Shown: positions 19,272-29,221, counted from the stretch's first letter. The stretch is 64,000 nucleotides of DNA from Blastomonas aquatica (GCF_014639875.1 NZ_BMGD01000003.1:248001-312000), one strand, 5' to 3'. A program made the numbers and translations. Notes: generated by a model from the letters alone, not told the origin.

Positions 19272-22172
19272 ATGATCACGCCGCTGCGACCTTTCTCCGG
19301 CCTGTTGCCGCTTGCCCGTCCGACACTTGGCCTGTCGCTCGTGACAGCATTGAGCCTCTCTGCAAGCCCGGCTGTCTACGCCGCAGCGCTGACCGATGGT
19401 GTGGCAGATGATCAGGTGCAGACCCCTGCGCAGACGCCAACGACCCCGTCCGACGATGCCGACCCGGATAGCGACGGCGAGACCATCGTCGTCACCGCAG
19501 AACGGTTGCGCGGTGCGATCCAGACCGATGTGCCGCCGGTTGCCGAACTGAACGCGGCCGACATCGCCAGCTATGGCGCATCCTCGCTGGCCGAGCTGCT
19601 GGAGCAGATCGCGCCGCAAACCGGAAGTGCTCGCGGACGCGGCGGTGATGGCCCGGTCGTGCTGCTCAACGGTCAGCGTGTGTCAGGCTTCCGCGCTATC
19701 CGCGATCTTCCGCCCGAGGCGATCCAGAAGGTCGAGGTTTTCCCCGAGGAGCTCGCGCTGAGATACGGCTTCCGCCCCGACCAGCGGGTGATCAACATCA
19801 TTCTGGTCGACAATTACCAAAGCGTGGCCGCCGAGATCGACAACGGGCTTTCGACCCAGGGCGGCTATGGTACGACCGAGATCGAGGGCACCTTCACCAA
19901 ACTCGGCAAGAACACCCGGTTGATCATCGATGTCGAGTACGAGATGGCCACGGCCTTGCGGGAGAGCGAGCGCGGAATCGTCCAGCCCGATAGCAGCGCC
20001 CCGTTTGCGCTTGGCGGCAACATCGGCGCATCGCCCTTCGGCACCGGTGCCGCGATCGATCCGGCGTTGTCGGCACTGGCAGGCAGTCCGCTCAGCCTGG
20101 CAGGAATCCCGCAGGGGATCACCGGCGCGCCCGCACTGTCGGCATTCAACAACGCTGCCAACACCACCGATCTGGGCGAGTTCCGTACGCTGATTCCCAA
20201 TTCGGATCGCATCCAAGCCAATGCCACCTATATCCGCAACCTCGGACCCGATACAAATGTCCAGGTCAACGCGACCTACACCAACAATTTTGCGACATCG
20301 TTGCTGGGCCTTAACACCGCCACGCTGAACATTCCGGCGACCAATCCGTTCTCGCCGTTCAGTCGCGATGTCACCCTGCTCACCGCGTTCGGCGATCCGC
20401 GCGCGATCACACGTACGGTCGACAATGACACTTACTCCTTGGGGTTCAATGCCAATGGCGTGCTCCCGGCATCATGGAAGTGGTCGCTCACGGGGGATTA
20501 TACCCGGGTCGATACGCTGACGATCATCGACCGGACGGTCGATGTCTCGGGATTGCAGGCGGCGATCTCCAGCCCGACCAACCCGATCAACCCCTTCACA
20601 GGGACACTGGGCGGCTTGCTGCCGAGCTTGATCAGCGATTCGGCCCAAAGCCGCAACCAGCTGTTTAATTCGCAGCTGACGGTCAACGGCACGGTAGTCG
20701 ATCTGCCAGCAGGGCCGCTCGCGGTGACACTGGTCGGCGGCTTTGCCCGGCGTTTGCAGGATTCGATCGACAGCCGCCTGGCCGGTGAGGCGAGCACATC
20801 GCTCAGCAGAAGCGAAGCCAATGTGTCGGCCAATGTCGATGTGCCACTGGTCGATCAGTATATGAGCGACTGGTTCGGCAAGCTTTCGGTCAACGGCAAC
20901 CTGGGCTATCGGGAGCTGAGCGATGTCGGCGGGCTGCTGAGTTTCGGTTATGGCCTCAACTGGTCCCCCACTGATACGCTGACAATCCAGGCCTCGTTGA
21001 TCGCCGAAGAGGCCGCGCCTGGGATCAGCCAGCTGGGCGATCCGCGCATCGTGACGCCCAACATCAGCACCTTCGATTTGGCACGCAACGAAACCGTGCT
21101 CGCGACGATCATCTCTGGCGGCAACCCGCTGCTGACGCCCGAAGAACGGCGCGATGTGAAGATTTCGCTCAATTATCGTCCGCCCTTCGTGGAAGGCCTG
21201 GATTTCCTCGCCGAGTTCATCCGCAATCGCAGCTATGGCACGACATCGTCGTTCCCGATCCTGACCCCTGAGATCGAGGCGGCGTTCCCCGACAGGATCA
21301 TCCGCGACCCCGATGGCAGCTTGCTTGCGATTGACCAGCGCGCGATCAATTATGACCGGGTGACCAGCGACCGATTGCGGTACGGAATCAACTTTTCCAA
21401 GCGTATCGGCGGCGATGATCGCCGCGGTGCAGGCGCAGGTGCTGGCGGCGGCGGCGGGCGGCCCGAAGGCGCGCGGCCCAGTGGCGCTGGCGGACCTCCG
21501 CGCGGTGAAGGCCAGCCTGCCACACCGCCCGAGGCAGGGACGCCTCCTGGAGGCGGCGCTCCGCGCGGCGAAGGCGCCCGTGCCGACGGTCAGGGTCCCA
21601 GCACGGGTGGCGGGCCTCGGGCCGGCGGCGCTCGCGCTGGCGGCCCCCCGCGTGGCGGCCCTCCAGGCTTCGGTCCCGGTGGCCGCGGCGGACGTTGGAA
21701 TGTATCGATCTTTCACACTGTCCGGTTTGCCGAGACAATCCGGATCCGGCCCGGCCTTGCCGATCTTGACCTGCTCGGAGGATCGGCGACCGGGTCGAGC
21801 GGTGGCGTGCCGCGGCATGGCGTCGAGATGGAGGGGGGGCTGTTCCTCAACGGCGTGGGATTGCGCTTCTCGGGCAATTACCAGAGCGGTTCGCGGGTCG
21901 ACGGCGGCGGGCTGGTTGGCTCCACTGATCTGCGCTTCAACGAAATCGCAACCATCGGTGCGCGAGCGTTTATCAATTTTGATAACAAGCCCCAGATCAC
22001 CGAGGCGGTGTCGTTCCTCAAGGGAAGTCGTCTCAGGTTGTCGATCGACAACATCTTCAACGCCCAGCAGCGAGTGACCACCCAAGACGGCACGGTGCCT
22101 CTGCGCTATCAGGCCGGGTTCATCGATCCGCAGGGCCGGGTTGTCTCGCTTAGCTTCAGAAAGCGGTTCTGA
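19272..22172 (+). CDS. TonB-dependent receptor with a Gly/Pro/Arg-rich insert
   Basis: A 966-aa outer-membrane receptor. An N-terminal signal peptide (LGLSLVTALSLSASPAVYAA) precedes a Pro/Thr/Asp-rich linker and a plug domain starting GETIVVTAERLRG, with VVLLNGQRVSGF and EAIQKVEVFPEELALRYG. The beta-barrel half ends in VVSLSFRKRF with a C-terminal Phe, as expected for BAM recognition. Residues about 713-808 form a low-complexity Gly/Pro/Arg run that would lie in a loop of the barrel. The substrate is unknown and no transport genes adjoin. The first ATG with a signal peptide was used as start. Confidence 0.88.
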   Translation: MITPLRPFSGLLPLARPTLGLSLVTALSLSASPAVYAAALTDGVADDQVQTPAQTPTTPSDDADPDSDGETIVVTAERLRGAIQTDVPPVAELNAADIASYGASSLAELLEQIAPQTGSARGRGGDGPVVLLNGQRVSGFRAIRDLPPEAIQKVEVFPEELALRYGFRPDQRVINIILVDNYQSVAAEIDNGLSTQGGYGTTEIEGTFTKLGKNTRLIIDVEYEMATALRESERGIVQPDSSAPFALGGNIGASPFGTGAAIDPALSALAGSPLSLAGIPQGITGAPALSAFNNAANTTDLGEFRTLIPNSDRIQANATYIRNLGPDTNVQVNATYTNNFATSLLGLNTATLNIPATNPFSPFSRDVTLLTAFGDPRAITRTVDNDTYSLGFNANGVLPASWKWSLTGDYTRVDTLTIIDRTVDVSGLQAAISSPTNPINPFTGTLGGLLPSLISDSAQSRNQLFNSQLTVNGTVVDLPAGPLAVTLVGGFARRLQDSIDSRLAGEASTSLSRSEANVSANVDVPLVDQYMSDWFGKLSVNGNLGYRELSDVGGLLSFGYGLNWSPTDTLTIQASLIAEEAAPGISQLGDPRIVTPNISTFDLARNETVLATIISGGNPLLTPEERRDVKISLNYRPPFVEGLDFLAEFIRNRSYGTTSSFPILTPEIEAAFPDRIIRDPDGSLLAIDQRAINYDRVTSDRLRYGINFSKRIGGDDRRGAGAGAGGGGGRPEGARPSGAGGPPRGEGQPATPPEAGTPPGGGAPRGEGARADGQGPSTGGGPRAGGARAGGPPRGGPPGFGPGGRGGRWNVSIFHTVRFAETIRIRPGLADLDLLGGSATGSSGGVPRHGVEMEGGLFLNGVGLRFSGNYQSGSRVDGGGLVGSTDLRFNEIATIGARAFINFDNKPQITEAVSFLKGSRLRLSIDNIFNAQQRVTTQDGTVPLRYQAGFIDPQGRVVSLSFRKRF

Positions 22173-22290
22173 AACCGGCGGAATTGACGCCAAATTTGCC
22201 ATGGCTTTTGCAAGTGGTGGGGGGTAAAGACGCGACCTTGAGCCGGGGCGAGCGCTTCCGGCGGTAAGGTTCGATTCCAGGGAGTCCCAA

Positions 22291-23058
22291 TTGGCACTGA
22301 CACCGAGCAAGGACGCAGATGCCGCGCGCGACAACATGTTCATGCGCGAAGTCGATGATGCCCTGCGGCAAGACCAGATGGCCGGTATCGTCCAGAATTA
22401 CGGCAAGATCATTCTGATCGGCATCATCGCCGTGTTTCTCGCGCTGGGCGGCTGGTTTTACTACCAGCACGCGCAGAGCGAAGCAGCGGGCGAACGCGGC
22501 GAGGAACTGACCAACGCGCTCGATGCGGTGCGAAACAACAACCTTGCCGGGGCGGCCAACGCGCTGAAGGCGCTCGAAACCGCCGATCAGCCTGGATATC
22601 GCGCGGTGTCGCAAATACTGGCCGCTGGCATCAAGCAGCAGCAGGATGATCCCAAAGCGGCGGCAGCGATCTTTGCCAAGGTTGCCGCAGATGAAAGCCT
22701 GCCGCAGCCGCTGCGCGATCTGGCGCTGATTCGCCAGACGGCTGCCGAATACGATAGTCTGAAGCCCACTGATGTCATCGCGCGGCTCAAGCCGCTGGCG
22801 GTACCCGGAAAACCCTGGTTCGGCAGCGCAGGCGAGATGGTTGCCATCGCGCACATGCAAATGAACAAGCCCGACCTTGCCGGCCCGTTGTTCCTTCAAC
22901 TGGCCGACGACAATCAGGTGCCGGAAACCATCCGTTCACGTAGCCGTCAGTTGGCAGGTGTCATGGGCGTCGACGCGGTGACCGATCCCAGCAAGGCACA
23001 AGGCGTTGCTGAGGCTGCCGCTGCCCCGGGACTGACCGAGTCAGCAGCAGCACAATAA
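22291..23058 (+). CDS. Tetratricopeptide membrane protein (YfgM-like)
   Basis: A 255-aa inner-membrane protein starting with TTG, preceded by AGGGAG. After a 39-residue cytoplasmic N terminus there is one transmembrane segment, IILIGIIAVFLALGGWFYY (residues 41-59). A periplasmic helical repeat domain with TPR-like helices follows and includes IFAKVAADESLPQPLRDLALI. The layout is that of YfgM, a SecYEG-associated chaperone-like subunit. The downstream bamB-like gene keeps the yfgM-bamB-der order known from many proteobacteria, which strengthens the assignment. Confidence 0.88.
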   Translation: MALTPSKDADAARDNMFMREVDDALRQDQMAGIVQNYGKIILIGIIAVFLALGGWFYYQHAQSEAAGERGEELTNALDAVRNNNLAGAANALKALETADQPGYRAVSQILAAGIKQQQDDPKAAAAIFAKVAADESLPQPLRDLALIRQTAAEYDSLKPTDVIARLKPLAVPGKPWFGSAGEMVAIAHMQMNKPDLAGPLFLQLADDNQVPETIRSRSRQLAGVMGVDAVTDPSKAQGVAEAAAAPGLTESAAAQ

Positions 23059-23121
23059 TACGATTTTGCGGGTCGCTACCGTTGATGATGCACTTTTGAA
23101 GATTCGGGAGCTGAACTGGCA

Positions 23122-24450
23122 ATGCACAAACGCAAATGGGCAATGATACTCGCGCTGTCGGCAACGCTGGCAGGCTGCGGCGTACTGGGCGGCGGCGACA
23201 AGCCCAAGGTCACGCCAACCGTGGGCAACCGAACCTCGATTCTGACCCGGTCCGAAAGCGGTGCCGATGTCGACAAGGATCTGGCGGGCGTTGCAGTGAT
23301 TCTGCCGGCGGCTGTCGCCAATGCAAACTGGAGCCAGCCCGGGGGCAGTGCCACCAAGGCCGTCGGCCATCTTACGATTGGCGATACGATCACGCGGGCT
23401 TGGTCCGCCAAGATCGCAGGGTCCAGCCTGCGCGTTCGACTGGCCGCGGCACCCGTGGTCTATGGTGGCCGGCTGTATGCGGTCGATACCAGCGGCATGG
23501 TTCACGCGTTCGATACCGCAACCGGTGCCAAGGTCTGGCAGGTCGCTCTCGAAGCGCGAAGCGATGGTGCCTCCTCGGTGTTTGGCGGCGGCGTGAGCGC
23601 CGATGCCACAAGGGTTTACGCCACCAACGGCGTCGGTGAAGTCGCCGCGCTCAATGCCGCCGATGGTTCGCAGATCTGGCGCGTCAAGCCGGCAGGGCCG
23701 CTGCGCGGTGCGCCGACCCTGGCGTTTGGATCAGTTTATGTGATGTCGCAGGACAACCAGCTCGTCTCGCTTAACCAGGTCGATGGCACGATTGCCTGGA
23801 ATCAGAGCGGGTCGCTCGGCCAGGCGGGCGTGTTCGGCGTCGCCGCACCCGCAGCCGGGCAAGGCACCGTCGTCGCCGGCTTCTCGAGCGGCGAATTGAT
23901 CGCTTATCGGTATGAAAACGGCCGCAATCTGTGGTCCGATGCGCTCGCGCGCACCAGCATTTCGACTTCGGTGTCGTCGCTGACCGATATCGATGCCGAT
24001 CCGATCATCGATCGCGGACGCGTCTATGCGGTGGGTGAGGGCGGCCGCATGGCGGCGTATGAGCTGGTCACCGGGCAGCGTATCTGGGAGCTTAACATCG
24101 CAGGGATTTCAACCCCGGTGATCGCGGGCGAATGGCTGTTCGTGCTGACCGACGATGCGCGCGTGCTGTGCATTGCGCGTGCCACCGGCAAGGTGCGCTG
24201 GTCGACCCAGCTGCAGCAGTTCCGCAAGGAAAAGAAGAAGGAAGGCCAGATTTACTGGAACGGCCCGGTTCTGGCCGGTGGCCGCCTGTGGACCGCTAAT
24301 ACCGAAGGCGAGGTCGGAACGATCGACCCCTCCGATGGCACCTTCAATATGCTGTTCGACCTCAAGGAAAAGGTCTCGTTGCCGCCGATCGTGGCAGACA
24401 ATACGCTGTACATTTTGGACGATGGCGGCACGATCACCGCCTGGCGTTGA
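23122..24450 (+). CDS. bamB: Outer-membrane assembly lipoprotein BamB-like (PQQ repeats)
   Basis: A 442-aa lipoprotein. The signal MHKRKWAMILALSATLAGC ends at a lipobox LAGC with Cys19 for lipidation. The body is a series of beta-propeller PQQ-like repeats, for example LYAVDTSGMVHAFDTATGAKVWQV, VAALNAADGSQIWRV and GRMAAYELVTGQRIWELN. BamB assists the BAM complex in outer-membrane protein insertion. The gene sits between the YfgM-like protein and der, its common neighbours. Confidence 0.92.
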   Translation: MHKRKWAMILALSATLAGCGVLGGGDKPKVTPTVGNRTSILTRSESGADVDKDLAGVAVILPAAVANANWSQPGGSATKAVGHLTIGDTITRAWSAKIAGSSLRVRLAAAPVVYGGRLYAVDTSGMVHAFDTATGAKVWQVALEARSDGASSVFGGGVSADATRVYATNGVGEVAALNAADGSQIWRVKPAGPLRGAPTLAFGSVYVMSQDNQLVSLNQVDGTIAWNQSGSLGQAGVFGVAAPAAGQGTVVAGFSSGELIAYRYENGRNLWSDALARTSISTSVSSLTDIDADPIIDRGRVYAVGEGGRMAAYELVTGQRIWELNIAGISTPVIAGEWLFVLTDDARVLCIARATGKVRWSTQLQQFRKEKKKEGQIYWNGPVLAGGRLWTANTEGEVGTIDPSDGTFNMLFDLKEKVSLPPIVADNTLYILDDGGTITAWR

Positions 24451-24516
24451 TCTGCTGCACTGACGTTATTTATTGCGGGGGAGACAAGAACGCTTTCCCG
24501 CAGTAAAGGCGTGCCT

Positions 24517-25923
24517 ATGTTACCTGAAATCGTCATCATCGGCCGACCCAATGTCGGCAAGTCCACGTTGTTCAACCGGCTGGTGGGCAAGAAGCTGGCG
24601 CTGGTCGATGACCAGCCCGGCGTTACCCGTGATCGCCGTCTGGGCAAGGCCGAGCTGCTCGGCCTGCACTTCCAGATCGTCGATACCGCAGGCTATGAGG
24701 ACGAGGACCCCGAAACGCTCCCCGGCCGCATGCGCCGCCAGACCGAACAGGCGGTTGCGACCGCGCGCGCGGCGCTGTTCGTATTCGATGCGCGTGCCGG
24801 GATCACGCCGCTGGACGAGGAAATCGCCCGCTGGTTGCGCACCACCAAGACCCCGATCATCCTGATGGGCAACAAGGCCGAGGGCCGCGCAGCCGATGGC
24901 GGCCTGATGGAAGCCTATTCGCTGGGGCTGGGTGAACCGATCGCGTTCAGCGCCGAGCACGGCGTGGGGCTTGCCGAACTGTTCGACGAACTGCGTCCGC
25001 TGATTGAGGACTGGGACGAAGGCGGCGATGACAGCACGCAGATGCCTGCGGTCAACCTCGATGCCGAAACGATTGACGAAAACGCGCTCGAAGCCGCACC
25101 GTTACAGCTGGCGATTGTCGGACGCCCGAATGCCGGCAAATCGACGCTGATCAACATGATCCTGGGCGAAGACCGGCTGATCACCGGGCCCGAAGCCGGG
25201 ATCACCCGCGATTCGATCGCGATCGACTGGAGCTGGACCCCGCCCGATGGCGCGCCTTCGCGGGCCGTACGGCTGATCGACACCGCCGGGATGCGCAAAA
25301 AGGCCAAGGTCGTCGACAAGCTCGAGAAGCTCTCGGTCGCCGATGCCAAGCGTGCGATCGATTATGCCGAGGTTGTTGTATTGCTGCTCGATGCGACCCG
25401 CGGTTTGGAGCTGCAGGAGCTCAAGATCGCCGACAATGTGCTCAAGGAAGGCCGCGCGCTGGTCATAGCGATCAACAAATGGGATGTGGCCGAGGACGCA
25501 TCGAGCCTGTTCAACGGCATCAAGGCGGCGCTCGATGAGGGGCTCGCGCAACTTCGCGGCGTTCCCGTGCTGACGATTTCGGGGATTACCGGCAAGGGCA
25601 TCGACGTGCTGCTCAAGGTGGCGTTTGAAACCCGCACCGCATGGTCACGTCGCGTTTCGACCGGACAGCTCAATCGCTGGTTCGAAATGGCGGTCGAGAC
25701 CAATCCGCCGCCCGCTCCCGGCGGCAAGCGCATCAAGCTGCGATATATGACCCAGGCCAAGGTGCGCCCGCCCGGCTTCATCATCTTCGGCACCCGGGTC
25801 GATGAACTGCCCGAGAGCTATTCACGCTATCTGATCAACAGTCTGCGGCGGGACCTGGGTTTTGGCGCGGTGCCGGTGCGGCTGACGTATCGCGCGCCCA
25901 AAAATCCATTTGCGAAGGATTGA
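24517..25923 (+). CDS. der: Ribosome biogenesis GTPase Der (EngA)
   Basis: A 468-aa protein with two tandem GTPase domains: GRPNVGKST near residue 10 and GRPNAGKST near 205, each followed by TPGVTRD-like or EAGITRD switch elements, DTAG and NKxD-type motifs (NKAE, NKWD). A C-terminal KH-like domain with LRYMTQAKVRPPGFIIFG follows. Der acts in 50S assembly. The ATG at MLPEIVIIG was preferred over a GTG two codons upstream because AAAGG lies 7 bases before it. Confidence 0.97.
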   Translation: MLPEIVIIGRPNVGKSTLFNRLVGKKLALVDDQPGVTRDRRLGKAELLGLHFQIVDTAGYEDEDPETLPGRMRRQTEQAVATARAALFVFDARAGITPLDEEIARWLRTTKTPIILMGNKAEGRAADGGLMEAYSLGLGEPIAFSAEHGVGLAELFDELRPLIEDWDEGGDDSTQMPAVNLDAETIDENALEAAPLQLAIVGRPNAGKSTLINMILGEDRLITGPEAGITRDSIAIDWSWTPPDGAPSRAVRLIDTAGMRKKAKVVDKLEKLSVADAKRAIDYAEVVVLLLDATRGLELQELKIADNVLKEGRALVIAINKWDVAEDASSLFNGIKAALDEGLAQLRGVPVLTISGITGKGIDVLLKVAFETRTAWSRRVSTGQLNRWFEMAVETNPPPAPGGKRIKLRYMTQAKVRPPGFIIFGTRVDELPESYSRYLINSLRRDLGFGAVPVRLTYRAPKNPFAKD

Positions 25924-26066
25924 GCGAATCCTTCTGTATACTCGGCTGAAATCGCTTGGTCCCTTAACGCGCGGCTAGTAGTTATACTTAGCTGGCAAGA
26001 CTTCGTTTACCATTGCTGTAGTAATCTCCGCGCGCAGTGCTTTGGGGCACGACGGGAGAATGCATC

Positions 26067-26516
26067 ATGTCCTATCAAGAGGCGCCACTGGTCAACTGGT
26101 CGACCTTTGCTGAAGCGCGCGCCGCGCTGGGGACCGATTTTGTCCGCATCCTAGGCTATTTTCGCGAAGACGGCACCAAGTCGGTCGACGCCATTGAGAC
26201 CGCTATGCGCGAAAATAGCGCCGCCAAGCTGGTGCTGCCCGCGCATACGCTCAAGGGCGAGTCCTGGCAGTTCGGTGCCGAGCAATTGGCGTTGCTTTCC
26301 GAAAAGATCGAGATGATTGCGCGGCACTGTGTCGAAACCCAGCAGGCGCCCGACGAACTGCTCGAAGATATCGTGGGTCTGCGCGATGTGTTCCGCCTGT
26401 CGCTGGGCTCGCTTGAAAAGGAAGCCAATCCGCTGGTCGAACGCCGCAGCTTCGGTCGCAAAAATGCGATGGCGGGCGCTGCGATGGGCGCACAACGCAG
26501 CTTTGGCCGCGGCTGA
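26067..26516 (+). CDS. Hpt domain (histidine phosphotransfer) protein
   Basis: A 149-aa Hpt-type four-helix protein. The phosphorylatable His is in LPAHTLKGESWQFG (near residue 58), with the KGES tail of the motif. A long helix with LALLSEKIEMIARHC follows. It ends in a Gly/Arg/Ala-rich tail (SFGRKNAMAGAAMGAQRSFGRG pattern) with SFGR twice. The partner kinase is not in view; der is upstream and def downstream, neither being a signalling gene. ACGGGAGA precedes the ATG. Confidence 0.82.
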   Translation: MSYQEAPLVNWSTFAEARAALGTDFVRILGYFREDGTKSVDAIETAMRENSAAKLVLPAHTLKGESWQFGAEQLALLSEKIEMIARHCVETQQAPDELLEDIVGLRDVFRLSLGSLEKEANPLVERRSFGRKNAMAGAAMGAQRSFGRG

Positions 26517-26577
26517 ACCACTCGGCCCGCCGCGCCGGTGACTTGACCGGGCAGCATTGCAGTCATATCTGAGCCAG

Positions 26578-27099
26578 ATGGCTATCCACCCCATCCTTGA
26601 AGTTCCCGATCCGCGGTTGAAGACCGTCTCCACCCGCGTCGAGGCGTTCGATGACGAACTGCGGACGCTGGTCGCAGACATGTTCGAGACGATGTACGAT
26701 GCGCCCGGCATCGGCCTTGCCGCGATTCAGATCGGTGTCCCCAAGCGCGTGCTGGTGATCGATCTCCAGCACGAGGGCGAGGACGGCGAACCGGTTCGCA
26801 CCCCGCGGGTGTTCATCAACCCCGAGATCCTCGATCCCTCGAACGAGCATACGCTCTATAACGAGGGCTGCCTGTCGGTGCCCGATCAGTATGCCGAGGT
26901 CGAGCGCCCATCTACCATCCGCGCGCGGTGGCAGGATCTCGACGGCAAGGTGCACGAAGAGGCAATGGACGGCCTGATGGCCACCTGCCTGCAGCACGAG
27001 ATGGACCACCTCGAAGGCGTGCTCTTCATCGACCACCTCTCGCGCCTCAAGCGCCAGATGGTGCTCAAGAAGCTCGAGAAGCTGCGCAAGGCGGCTTGA
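26578..27099 (+). CDS. def: Peptide deformylase
   Basis: Metal-dependent enzyme that removes the N-formyl group from nascent proteins. The 173-aa protein has the three family motifs [17 protein letters not shown] with the metal-binding Cys, and QHEMDHLEG with the two metal-binding His and catalytic Glu. The N terminus [15 protein letters not shown] is typical. An upstream in-frame TTG gives seven more residues without family match. The stop is followed by a GCGCCTAGGCGC dyad at about 27101. Confidence 0.97.
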   Translation: MAIHPILEVPDPRLKTVSTRVEAFDDELRTLVADMFETMYDAPGIGLAAIQIGVPKRVLVIDLQHEGEDGEPVRTPRVFINPEILDPSNEHTLYNEGCLSVPDQYAEVERPSTIRARWQDLDGKVHEEAMDGLMATCLQHEMDHLEGVLFIDHLSRLKRQMVLKKLEKLRKAA

Positions 27100-27326
27100 G
27101 CGCCTAGGCGCCTTTCACCATTGATCGACTGTTACCCCCGCGAACGTGAGGGGCCGATCTTCTGCCCTTGCCACCAGACGCACCATCCGGAGATGGTCCC
27201 GCCTTCGCGGGGGAGCGCGGAAGGGGGCGGCAGTTCTCCCCGGCCCGGCGGCTTTGCCCCATTGCCAACCCACCCCTCGCGCTCTAGGTTCGCTTTTCGT
27301 TCCATTTTGCCGTGCGGGGAGTTTTC
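27100..27326. other. 227-base gap between def and rmuC, palindromic, no gene
   Basis: Contains a short GC dyad right after def and, at about 27134-27213, distant inverted arms CCCCCGCGAA and TTCGCGGGGG. This could be another copy class of mobile palindromes. No open frame with family resemblance was seen on either strand. Confidence 0.45.
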
Positions 27327-28835
27327 ATGGACCTGGGGGTCGCAGCCATTATCGTTATCGCGCTGATCGCGGGGCTTGCCATCGGCTGGTGGCTGGGTGG
27401 ACGCCCGCTCGCAGATGTCCGTGCCGAACGCGAAGAGGCCCAGACCGCGCTCAAGGACATGCAGGAGCGCTTCAATGCTGCGATCCGCGACCTTGCGACC
27501 GCCAGCGAACGCGCCAAGCTGGCCGATGATCTGTCATCGCGACTGGATGGTCAGCGCACCGAGAACGCCTCGCTCTCGGGCCAGCTCGCCGCCGCAAGCG
27601 AACGAGCGCGCCAGGCCGATGATCTGGCCGTCCGGCTCGACACCCTGCGCGCCGAACACGCAGCCGCCGCGCGCGAGCTCGCGACCATGAAGGCCGACGC
27701 CGCCAACCACGAAAAGCAGCTGCGCCAGCTGACCGAAGCGCGCGAGCAGCTCGCGCAGCAGTTCGGTGAGGTCGGCAACAAGCTGTTGGGTGAGGCGCAG
27801 GAGGTGTTCCTGCGGAGAGCGAACGAACGCTTCGCGCAGTCCGAGGAAAAGAACGAAGAGAAGATCCGCACGTTGCTCGCTCCGGTGGGCGAGCGGCTTA
27901 AGACCTATGAGGAGCAGGTGCAGAAGATCGAGGCGACCCGCAGCGAGGCGTATGGCACGCTGACCGGGCTGATCGACCAGATGCGCGCAGGGCAGGACCG
28001 GGTCCAAGCCGAGGCTGCGCGCCTGGTCAATTCCCTTCGTAACGCTCCCAAGGCGCGCGGGCGCTGGGGTGAGCAACAGCTACGCAACGTCCTGGAAAGC
28101 TGTGGGCTTGCCGAGCGCACCGATTTTGCGATGGAGGTAAGCCTTGATACCGAGGACGGGCGGCTGCGCCCCGATGCGGTGGTCAATGTTCCCGGCGGTC
28201 GCTCGCTGGTGATCGATGCCAAAGTCTCCTTGAATGCATATCAGGATGCGTTCGGTGCGGATGACGAGGCTGCGCGCAAGCTGGCGCTGGCTGCGCACTG
28301 CGCATCAATGAAGGCGCATATCGATGGCCTGTCGCGCAAGGCCTATTGGGACCAGTTCGCAGACGCGCCCGATTATGTGATCATGTTCGTGCCCGGCGAG
28401 CACTTCCTGTCTGCCGCGCTTGAGCACGATCCTTCGCTGTGGGACCACGCGTTCGAGAAGAAGGTCCTGCTTGCGACACCGACCAATCTCGTGGCGATCG
28501 CGCGGACCGTAGCCAGCGTCTGGCGGCAGGAAGGATTGGCGGCAGAGGCCAAGCAGATTGGCCAACTGGGTAAGGAACTTTACGACCGGCTCGCGGTCTC
28601 CGCTGAGCATCTCAAGCGGATGGGTACAGGGCTTTCGAGCGCGGTCGGGAACTACAACAAGTTCGTCGGCAGCTTCGAACGCAACGTGCTCTCCACCGGC
28701 AGAAAGTTCGCCGCACTCAACATCGAGACTGGCAAGCGCGATCTGGAAACCATCGACGAAATCGAGGCGCTTCCGCGCTATGGCGACGCTGCGCTGATCG
28801 AGACGGATGTACAGGTGAAGAACGCGGCGGAATAG
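27327..28835 (+). CDS. rmuC: DNA recombination protein RmuC
   Basis: A 502-aa RmuC family protein, implicated in limiting inversions at short inverted repeats. An N-terminal membrane helix (GVAAIIVIALIAGLAIGWWLG) is followed by a long coiled coil of Ala/Glu/Arg/Gln-rich heptads (residues about 25-190). The nuclease-like RmuC domain comes next, with RGRWGEQQLRNVLESCGL, VVNVPGGRSLVIDAKVSL and FVPGEHFLSAAL. The ATG at MDLGVAAII is preceded by CGGGGAG; a GTG five codons earlier is possible. In this repeat-rich chromosome its presence is of interest. Confidence 0.95.
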   Translation: MDLGVAAIIVIALIAGLAIGWWLGGRPLADVRAEREEAQTALKDMQERFNAAIRDLATASERAKLADDLSSRLDGQRTENASLSGQLAAASERARQADDLAVRLDTLRAEHAAAARELATMKADAANHEKQLRQLTEAREQLAQQFGEVGNKLLGEAQEVFLRRANERFAQSEEKNEEKIRTLLAPVGERLKTYEEQVQKIEATRSEAYGTLTGLIDQMRAGQDRVQAEAARLVNSLRNAPKARGRWGEQQLRNVLESCGLAERTDFAMEVSLDTEDGRLRPDAVVNVPGGRSLVIDAKVSLNAYQDAFGADDEAARKLALAAHCASMKAHIDGLSRKAYWDQFADAPDYVIMFVPGEHFLSAALEHDPSLWDHAFEKKVLLATPTNLVAIARTVASVWRQEGLAAEAKQIGQLGKELYDRLAVSAEHLKRMGTGLSSAVGNYNKFVGSFERNVLSTGRKFAALNIETGKRDLETIDEIEALPRYGDAALIETDVQVKNAAE

Positions 28836-28837
28836 TC

Positions 28838-28870
28838 AAATCCCTCCCCAGCAAGCTCGGGGAGGATTTT
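28838..28870. terminator. Family C half-repeat hairpin between convergent rmuC and DUF937-like gene
   Basis: AAATCCCTCCCC and GGGGAGGATTTT form a hairpin around an 8-9 base loop, with A and T runs at the two ends. It falls exactly in the 40-base gap between two convergent genes, so it can serve as a bidirectional terminator. The same stem opens the long inverted repeats at 47665-47725 and 48099-48162. Confidence 0.65.
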
Positions 28871-28875
28871 GGGTG

Positions 28876-29193
28876 TTACTTGCCCGTGAACTTCTTCGCG
28901 AAGCCCATGATGTCGTTCATCGGGTTGCCGTCGCCGTCGCGGTCGAGGAAATCGCTGACCTTTTTCAGGGCATCCTCGCCGCCGACCCGGGTGAGCAGTT
29001 CGTGCAATTTGTCCATCGGCAGGCCGGTCGATTGCGCGGCGGTGGTGACGGTGTCGCCGGGTTGCGGCGCGGCCTTGCCGAGCGGCGCCATCGCCGATTG
29101 CACCTGCGCTTCGCTCAGGCCGACTTGGCGGGCGAGCGCGGCGATCTTTTCGGTGCCACCCAGCTGACCGACGATGTTGTTGAGGAAATCCAT
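28876..29193 (-). CDS. Small DUF937-like protein with a DxDxD loop
   Basis: A 105-aa soluble protein starting MDFLNNIVGQLGG. It resembles the DUF937/YidB type: GLSEAQVQSAMAPLG and a helix-rich centre. The segment DRDGDGNPMND (residues 84-94) looks like a calcium-binding EF-hand loop. GGAG lies 9 bases before the chosen ATG; an ATG five codons upstream is an alternative. No function is established. Confidence 0.7.
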   Translation of the reverse strand: MDFLNNIVGQLGGTEKIAALARQVGLSEAQVQSAMAPLGKAAPQPGDTVTTAAQSTGLPMDKLHELLTRVGGEDALKKVSDFLDRDGDGNPMNDIMGFAKKFTGK

Positions 29194-29221
29194 GCGTTCA
29201 ACTCCCATGCTCAAATCGACA

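Noticed and set aside
20472-22343. 623-codon minus-strand frame opposite the TonB receptor
   Set aside because: The plus-strand receptor has signal peptide, plug and barrel end; the antisense product has no family features.
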